Positions 6,519 to 10,237 of a DNA stretch of 10,237 nucleotides are shown in pieces. The notes under the pieces were generated by a model, which worked only from the letters and a program-made list of their open reading frames with translations, searched no databases and was not told where the DNA came from. The translations under genes and the position numbers were made by a program. The stretch is taken from assembly GCA_965365655.1 (NCBI GenBank), contig CBDUCN010000192.1:1-10237 (forward strand). The letters are read 5' to 3'. This DNA comes from JBFHNV01 sp965365655 (GTDB lineage: Bacteria; Pseudomonadota; Gammaproteobacteria; HK1). The stretch's first letter is position 1; every line of letters starts with the position of its first letter.

Positions 6519-6563
6519 GCATGATAGCGGCGCCGCGGCCGCGCGTGCGGCGCACTATCATGC
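6519..6563. promoter_or_regulatory. Divergent promoter dyad between the Nudix and alpha-hydroxy-acid oxidase genes
   Basis: GCATGATAG (6519-6527) and CTATCATGC (6555-6563) are perfect 9-bp inverted arms. They are extended inward by GCGCC (6530-6534) and GGCGC (6549-6553). Each arm contains TATCAT, one mismatch from the TATAAT -10 box, on the strand pointing to its gene: 6556-6561 for the plus-strand oxidase and 6526-6521 for the minus-strand Nudix gene. Predicted starts would leave leaders of about 35-40 nt on each side. No good -35 is visible in the GC-rich middle, so an activator may be needed, or the dyad may be an operator. Confidence 0.55.
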
Positions 6564-6595
6564 GGGCGAACCGCCGCCGCGGCGGACGCGCATCC

Positions 6596-6599
6596 GGAG
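6596..6599 (+). promoter_or_regulatory. Ribosome binding site deciding the oxidase start
   Basis: GGAG at 6596-6599 stands 8 nt before GTG 6608. It favours this start over the in-frame ATGs at 6521 and 6560, which lie inside the promoter dyad and would add an arginine-rich, non-family extension. Confidence 0.7.
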
Positions 6600-6607
6600 C
6601 ATCGACG

Positions 6608-7693
6608 GTGAAGCACGAGCACGACGACTTCCGCATCCTGCACGAGTTCTACAAGGGAGCCCGCCAGCGCCTGGACGACGGCCCCTGGGACTACCTGCGC
6701 GGCGCGGCCGAGACCGAGACCACGTTCCTGCGCAACCGCGCCGCGATCGACGCGGTCGCGTTCCGCCCGCGCGTGCTGCGCGACGTGGAGCACGTCGATA
6801 CCGGCGGCTCGCTGCTGGGGCACGCGCTGCGCATGCCGGTGGTGCTCGCGCCCATCGGCTCGCTGCAGGACTTCGACCCGGACGGCGGCGCGGCGGCAGC
6901 GCGCGCCGCGTGCGGCTTCGGCATCATGAAGATGCAGAGCTGGGGCAGTCAGCCGGGGCTGGAGGCGGTGGCCGCGAGCTGCGACGGGCCGAAGCTCTAC
7001 CAGCTCTACGTGCGCGGCGACGCGCAGTGGGTGGACGACCACGTGCGCCGCGCGATGGACGCCGGCTACGTGGGCTTCTGCGTCACCGTCGATCTCGACT
7101 ACTACTCGAAGCGCGAGCGCGACATCGCGAAGCGCTACGTGACCACCGCGCGGCGCACCGGCGGCAAGAACGAGCACTTCCAGCGCCGCTTCAGCTGGAG
7201 CGACGTGGACCGCATCAAGAGCAGCTTCGACGTGCCGTTGATCATCAAGGGCATCGCGACCGCGGAGGATGCCCGCGAGGCGGTGGAGCACGGCGTGGAC
7301 GTGGTGTACGTGTCCAATCACGGCGGGCGACAGCTGGACCACGGCCGCGGGTCCCTGGACGTGCTGCCGGAGGTGGTGGACGCGGTGCGCGGGCGGGCCC
7401 AGGTCATGGTGGACGGCGGCTTCCTGCGCGGCAGCGACGTCGTGAAGGCCATCGCGCTGGGCGCCGACGCGGTGGGCATGGGCCGGATGTACGGCTTCGC
7501 GCTGGCCGCCGACGGCGAGCGCGGCGTGACGCGCCTGCTCGAGATCCTGGAAGCGGAGATCCGCGCGTGCCTCGGGATGCTGGGCGTCACCGCGTTCGAG
7601 CAGCTCGATGCCGGCTACCTGCACCTGGGCGCGCCGCCGGTGCACCCGCCGGGCTACGCGAGCGCGTTCCCGTTGCTGGGCGAGGGGTACTGA
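6608..7693 (+). CDS. FMN-dependent alpha-hydroxy-acid oxidase/dehydrogenase
   Basis: The 361-aa protein belongs to the glycolate oxidase / lactate dehydrogenase / mandelate dehydrogenase family, (beta/alpha)8 flavoproteins that oxidise an L-2-hydroxy acid to the 2-oxo acid. Expected residues are present: Tyr29 in WDYLRGAAETE, YQLY (131-134), Thr160 and Asp162 in VTVD, Lys214 in LIIKG, the catalytic SNHGGRQLD (236-244) with His238 and Arg241, and DGGFLRGSDVVKAIALGAD (269-287) followed by VGMGR for the FMN phosphate. The usual P-T/M-A-x motif reads APIGS (81-85). No membrane anchor is visible, so it is probably soluble. Length is normal. The acid oxidised and the electron acceptor cannot be read from sequence, and no lactate permease, glycolate operon or mandelate gene is near. 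It is transcribed away from the Nudix gene and toward a membrane protein. Confidence 0.92.
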   Translation: MKHEHDDFRILHEFYKGARQRLDDGPWDYLRGAAETETTFLRNRAAIDAVAFRPRVLRDVEHVDTGGSLLGHALRMPVVLAPIGSLQDFDPDGGAAAARAACGFGIMKMQSWGSQPGLEAVAASCDGPKLYQLYVRGDAQWVDDHVRRAMDAGYVGFCVTVDLDYYSKRERDIAKRYVTTARRTGGKNEHFQRRFSWSDVDRIKSSFDVPLIIKGIATAEDAREAVEHGVDVVYVSNHGGRQLDHGRGSLDVLPEVVDAVRGRAQVMVDGGFLRGSDVVKAIALGADAVGMGRMYGFALAADGERGVTRLLEILEAEIRACLGMLGVTAFEQLDAGYLHLGAPPVHPPGYASAFPLLGEGY

Positions 7694-7729
7694 TCCGCCG
7701 TGCGGCGACCCGCCGCCAGCCGGCGCGCT

Positions 7730-7750
7730 GCCCGCGAGACGCTCGCGGGC
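7730..7750. terminator. Hairpin 36 nt after the alpha-hydroxy-acid oxidase gene
   Basis: A perfect 9-bp stem (GCCCGCGAG at 7730-7738, CTCGCGGGC at 7742-7750) with an ACG loop. No T-run follows. Its place in the 126-bp gap after the oxidase stop suggests a 3'-end or attenuating structure that may separate this gene from the membrane protein gene. A second imperfect inverted repeat (7763-7773 with 7802-7814) follows, just before the next ATG. Confidence 0.5.
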
Positions 7751-7819
7751 GTGATCACGCGGGCGCCCGTGCCGGCCGCCGCGGCGCCGGCCCGCGGCGC
7801 GGGCACGCGGGCGCGGTGA

Positions 7820-8656
7820 ATGGACGCGCTGCTGCAGCACCCGGCCGCGCAGAGCGTGCTGCTGCCGCTGCTGGTGGCGCTCGCCGTCGCGGCGCCGCTG
7901 CGCGGGCGGGCCCTGGCCGCGGCGGCCGTCGGCGCGGCCGCGGCGGCGGGCGCGCTGGCGGTGCTGGGTGCCGGCGAGTGGCCGCCGCGCACCGGGATGC
8001 AGAAGCTGCCGTGGCTGCTCGCGGGCATGCTCGCGGCCGGCGTCGCGCTGGATCTCGCGCGCAGCGCGCGCGGCGTGCGCCTCGCCGTCGCGGGTGCGCT
8101 CGTCACGCTGGCGATCGGCTGGCTGGCAGCGCCCCAGCTCGGCGCGGCGCGGGCGGCGTTCCTGGCCGGGCTCGCAGCGCTGCTGGCCGGCGCGTGGCTG
8201 GTGCTCGCGCGCCTCGCGTCGCGGGAGACGCCGGCGACGCGCGCGGCGGCCACGCTGGGCGTCGGCGGCGCCGCGCTCGCGGCGGTCGCGTTCAACGCCG
8301 GATCGCTGGCCATCGCGCAGGTCGCGGCGGCGCTCGCGGTGGGCTGCGGCGTCTACGCCCTGTCGCTGCCGGGCGCGCCGACGTCACGCTTCGCGGGCGC
8401 GGGCGTCGCGGGTGCGGGCGGCGCGACCGTGCTGCTGGTCGCGGTGACCGCGTTGCTCACCGACGTGTCGCCGCTCGCGCTGGCGCTGCTGGTTCCGGTG
8501 TACCTCGCCGACGCGGCGGCGCTGCGGCTGTGGCGCCCCCCCGCCGGCAGTCTGCGCGAGCTGCTGCTGGTGAGCGCCGTGGCGGCGATCCCCGCGCTGG
8601 CGGCGGTGGCTGCCGCAGCGTGGCTGCAGCCCGCGGATTCGGCGTACTACCAGTGA
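7820..8656 (+). CDS. Multi-pass membrane protein of unknown function
   Basis: I do not recognise the family. The 278-aa product is strongly hydrophobic and Ala/Leu/Val-rich, with about eight or nine likely membrane segments: roughly residues 11-27, 29-50, 63-80, 87-104, 110-131, 143-160, 162-182, 200-230 (possibly two) and 246-269. Connecting loops are short. Polar landmarks that could be conserved are GEWPPRTGMQKLPW (51-65), VAFNAGS (156-162), TDVSPL (214-219) and PVYLAD (226-231). There is no cytoplasmic domain, ATPase or obvious catalytic motif. The start is the first ATG; the preceding bases form strong secondary structure and offer no well-spaced Shine-Dalgarno. The gene could share a transcript with the oxidase upstream, but the 126-bp gap contains a hairpin. 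The coding call is supported by length and consistent hydrophobic periodicity. Confidence 0.75.
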   Translation: MDALLQHPAAQSVLLPLLVALAVAAPLRGRALAAAAVGAAAAAGALAVLGAGEWPPRTGMQKLPWLLAGMLAAGVALDLARSARGVRLAVAGALVTLAIGWLAAPQLGAARAAFLAGLAALLAGAWLVLARLASRETPATRAAATLGVGGAALAAVAFNAGSLAIAQVAAALAVGCGVYALSLPGAPTSRFAGAGVAGAGGATVLLVAVTALLTDVSPLALALLVPVYLADAAALRLWRPPAGSLRELLLVSAVAAIPALAAVAAAAWLQPADSAYYQ

Positions 8657-8862
8657 TCCCGTGATGCGCCGCCGCCCTTTCCCGATCGCGGCGCGGCCCG
8701 CACCCGCTCGAGGTGCCGCCCGGCGCTGGCCGGCGCCGGCGCGCTCTTCACCGGGCTCCGCCGCGACCGCCGCGCCCGCGCGCCTGCATCCGGCCGCGCC
8801 GCGCGCGCGCTTCGCGCGGCTGCGGCGCGCGACGCAGCGACCCGGCGACCGTGCGCCGCGAC

Positions 8863-8900
8863 GCTCCGCTCGCGCCGCGTCGCCGGCTCCGCTCGCGCCG
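8863..8900 (+). repeat. 15-bp direct repeat, period 23 bp
   Basis: GCTCCGCTCGCGCCG occurs exactly at 8863-8877 and again at 8886-8900, 42 bp before the creatininase-family start. Flanking bases differ, so the repeat is 15 bp long. A 23-bp period places the two copies about two helical turns apart, as for tandem regulator sites. A simple slippage duplication is an alternative. Confidence 0.55.
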
Positions 8901-8927
8901 GGCGGACACCCGACGCGCCCGCGGCGC

Positions 8928-8932
8928 GGGAG
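8928..8932 (+). promoter_or_regulatory. Ribosome binding site of the creatininase-family gene
   Basis: GGGAG at 8928-8932 lies nine bases before ATG 8942. It is a good Shine-Dalgarno match that fixes the start. Confidence 0.7.
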
Positions 8933-8941
8933 CCCGCCGCG

Positions 8942-9763
8942 ATGACCTCCGGCTACTGGCAGGACCTCACGACGCGGGACTTCCCGCCGGCCGGGATCGA
9001 GTCCACGGTCGCGCTGCTGCCGGTGGCCGCGATCGAGCAGCACGGCCCGCACCTGCCGCTGTCCACCGACGCGACGATCAACGACGGGCTGGTGCGCGCG
9101 GCGCTCGCGCGCGGCGTCGCGCCGGCGACGCTGCTCGTGCTGCCGGCGATGACGGTGGGCCACAGCCCGGAGCACGTGGACTTCCCGGGCACCCTCAGTC
9201 TCGATGCCGCGGGGCTGCTCGAGAGCTGGGTCGCGGTGGGACGCAGCGTCGCCCGCGCGGGCGTGCGCAAGCTGGTGATCCTGAACAGCCACGGCGGCCA
9301 GACGGCGCTGGTGGACCTCGCCGCGGTGCGCCTGCGCGCCGAGGCGCGGATGCTGGTCGCGCGCGCGACGACCTTTCGCCTCGGCAGCCCGCCGGGCCTG
9401 TTCGAGGCCGACGAGCTGGCCCACGGCCTGCACGGCGGCGAGGTGGAGACGTCGCTGATGATGCACCTGTGCCCGCACGCGGTGCGGCGCGACGCGCTGG
9501 CGGACTTCGACGGGCTGCCGCGGCGCTGGAGCGCCGAGGGCCGGGTGCTCGGCGTGGAGAAGCCGGCGGGCATCGGCTGGCTGGCGCAGGATCTTCACCC
9601 GCAGGGTGTGTGCGGGCGTGCCGATCGCGCCGACGCGGAGCGCGGCGAGGCGCTGCTGGCGCACTGGGCCGGCGCGCTGTGCCGGCTGGTGACCGAGCTC
9701 GCGGCGACGCCGCTGACGGTGCTCGCGGACGCGCCCGGCGCGGGTCGGGACGGCGCGGCGTGA
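8942..9763 (+). CDS. Creatininase-family amidohydrolase
   Basis: The 273-aa protein has the creatininase/MftE fold signatures. LLPVAAIEQHGPHLPLSTD (25-43) gives metal ligands Glu32, His34 and Asp43. VGHSPEHVDFPGTLSL (72-87) is the substrate-loop region. LVILNSHGGQ (111-120) gives His117, and HGGEVETS (164-171) gives Glu167/Glu169. The family hydrolyses C-N bonds in small cyclic amides, formamides or peptides using two metal ions. True creatininase carries Glu two residues after the His in its N-G-H-x-E motif; here it is Gln/Gly, as in many non-creatininase members, so the substrate is open. About 20 C-terminal residues look disordered. No creatine, hydantoin, riboflavin-like or mycofactocin genes flank it. 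It is cytosolic, monocistronic in appearance, and convergent with ribA 25 bp away. Confidence 0.9.
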   Translation: MTSGYWQDLTTRDFPPAGIESTVALLPVAAIEQHGPHLPLSTDATINDGLVRAALARGVAPATLLVLPAMTVGHSPEHVDFPGTLSLDAAGLLESWVAVGRSVARAGVRKLVILNSHGGQTALVDLAAVRLRAEARMLVARATTFRLGSPPGLFEADELAHGLHGGEVETSLMMHLCPHAVRRDALADFDGLPRRWSAEGRVLGVEKPAGIGWLAQDLHPQGVCGRADRADAERGEALLAHWAGALCRLVTELAATPLTVLADAPGAGRDGAA

Positions 9764-9781
9764 GACGGCGTGCGGGACCGT

Positions 9782-9798
9782 CGCCGGCTCAGCCGGCG
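9782..9798. terminator. Hairpin at the convergent creatininase/ribA ends
   Basis: A 7-bp stem (CGCCGGC at 9782-9788, GCCGGCG at 9792-9798) has the ribA stop-codon bases TCA (plus strand) as its loop, 18 nt past the creatininase stop. There is no T-run. Its position suits a shared bidirectional 3' structure. Confidence 0.45.
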
Positions 9799-10237
9799 GC
9801 GCTGCCCTCGCCGTCGTCCACCAGGTGGCCGGCGCGCAGCGCCTTCGCGTTCAGATAGCGGTCGTTGTGCCGGTTGCGGGCGCCGTTCAGCGCCTCGCGG
9901 GCGACCACCTCGATGCCCTCGGCGGCGAGACCGTCGAGCTTGCTCGGGTTGTTGGTGAGCAGCCGGATGTGGGTGACGCCGAGGCTGCGCAGCATGCTGG
10001 CGGCCTCCGCGAAGCTGCGCTCGTCGTGGCTGAAGCCGAGCTGCTCGTCGGCGTCGAAGGTGTCCAGCCCCGCATCCTGCAGCGCGTACGCGCGCAGCTT
10101 GTTCGCGAGGCCGATGCCGCGCCCTTCCTGCGCGAGGTAGAGCAGCACGCCGCCGCCTTCCTCGCTCATGCGCTGCACCGCGCCGCGCAGCTGGTCGCCG
10201 CAGTCGCAGCGCAGGCTGCCCAGCACGTCGCCGGTGA
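9789..10237 (-). CDS. ribA: GTP cyclohydrolase II (RibA), N-terminus beyond the window
   Basis: This is the C-terminal 148 or so residues of GTP cyclohydrolase II, which opens the imidazole ring of GTP to give 2,5-diamino-6-ribosylamino-pyrimidinone phosphate, the first step of riboflavin synthesis. Visible are TGDVLGSLRCDCG with two of the three zinc cysteines, LYLAQEGRGIGLANKLRAYA with the catalytic arginine region, and LQDAGLDTFDADEQLGF, the same layout as E. coli RibA. The HDERSF and LLTNNPSKLDGL segments that contact GTP follow, and the protein ends in RYLNAKALRAGHL plus a short acidic tail. The first part, with the third Cys, lies past the right edge, so I cannot tell whether it is a stand-alone RibA or a RibBA fusion. 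The in-frame GTG at 10226 codes for an internal valine and is not a start. No frameshift is seen. Confidence 0.93.
   Translation of the reverse strand, partial: TGDVLGSLRCDCGDQLRGAVQRMSEEGGGVLLYLAQEGRGIGLANKLRAYALQDAGLDTFDADEQLGFSHDERSFAEAASMLRSLGVTHIRLLTNNPSKLDGLAAEGIEVVAREALNGARNRHNDRYLNAKALRAGHLVDDGEGSAAG

Larger units (their letters stand above)
8657..8941. other. 285-bp intergenic region before the creatininase-family gene
   Basis: I see no convincing gene here. Open frames through it give arginine/proline/alanine-rich products with no family resemblance. It contains the 15-bp direct repeat pair at 8863-8900 and a GC hairpin (GCCGCGCG at 8798-8805 with CGCGCGGC at 8813-8820). It ends in a good Shine-Dalgarno. 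It is long for this compact window and probably holds the promoter of the downstream gene, though no -35/-10 pair is clear. Confidence 0.5.

Noticed and set aside
5815..8664. 949-aa plus-strand open frame spanning the Nudix, oxidase and membrane-protein genes
   Set aside because: It is an out-of-frame shadow. Three genes with recognisable features or consistent membrane segments occupy the same DNA in other frames.
8661..8945. 94-aa open frame in the gap before the creatininase-family gene
   Set aside because: Basic, low-complexity product with no motif and a poor start context; it looks like a GC-driven chance frame.
6608..9763. Mycofactocin biosynthesis cluster (MftD-like plus MftE-like)
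   Set aside because: Only family-level resemblance. There is no precursor peptide, no radical-SAM enzyme and no MftB, and the oxidase residues resemble the general glycolate/lactate oxidase family.
1..10237. CRISPR array, tRNA, rRNA or insertion sequence
   Set aside because: No regularly spaced repeat series, no cloverleaf-type sequence and no transposase or terminal repeats were found on reading both strands. The only repeats are short pairs.

Overview
The window is a very GC-rich (about three quarters G+C by eye), gene-dense bacterial chromosomal stretch. The gene content points to a high-GC gammaproteobacterium: a FimX-type REC-PAS-GGDEF-EAL protein, a FliK-family/FhlB gene pair, a YhbQ-type GIY-YIG protein and RibA. 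Lineages such as Xanthomonadales, Nevskiales or Chromatiales would fit, but the order cannot be fixed from the sequence. I see no rRNA, tRNA, CRISPR array, transposase or phage gene.

Layout: (1) 89-1162 (+), a proline racemase/hydroxyproline epimerase family enzyme with a Ser/Cys active-site pair. (2) 1252-2984 (+), a FliK-family hook-length control protein overlapping a FlhB C-terminal-domain protein (FhlB). (3) 3130-5217 (-), a FimX-like c-di-GMP-related protein with degenerate receiver, GGDEF and EAL domains, convergent with fhlB and preceded by a 180-bp, locally AT-richer intergenic region carrying palindromes. (4) 5399-6479 (-), a probable two-gene operon of a NUDT19-type Nudix hydrolase and a YhbQ-like GIY-YIG protein. 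(5) 6608-7693 (+), an FMN-dependent alpha-hydroxy-acid oxidase/dehydrogenase, divergent from the Nudix gene across a 45-bp dyad with a -10-like box in each arm. (6) 7820-8656 (+), an unrecognised multi-pass membrane protein. (7) 8942-9763 (+), a creatininase-family amidohydrolase. (8) 9789 to the window edge (-), the C-terminal part of GTP cyclohydrolase II (RibA), convergent with the creatininase gene.

Functionally this is mostly ordinary housekeeping and accessory metabolism, plus two motility-related units: flagellar export/hook-length control, and a protein related to type IV pilus control. No coherent new multi-gene system is evident. The best leads are non-coding. They are the symmetric divergent promoter dyad at 6519-6563, a perfect 16-bp palindrome and repeated 10-bp elements upstream of the fimX-like gene, a 15-bp direct repeat ahead of the creatininase gene, and GC-rich perfect hairpins without T-tracts at most gene ends.
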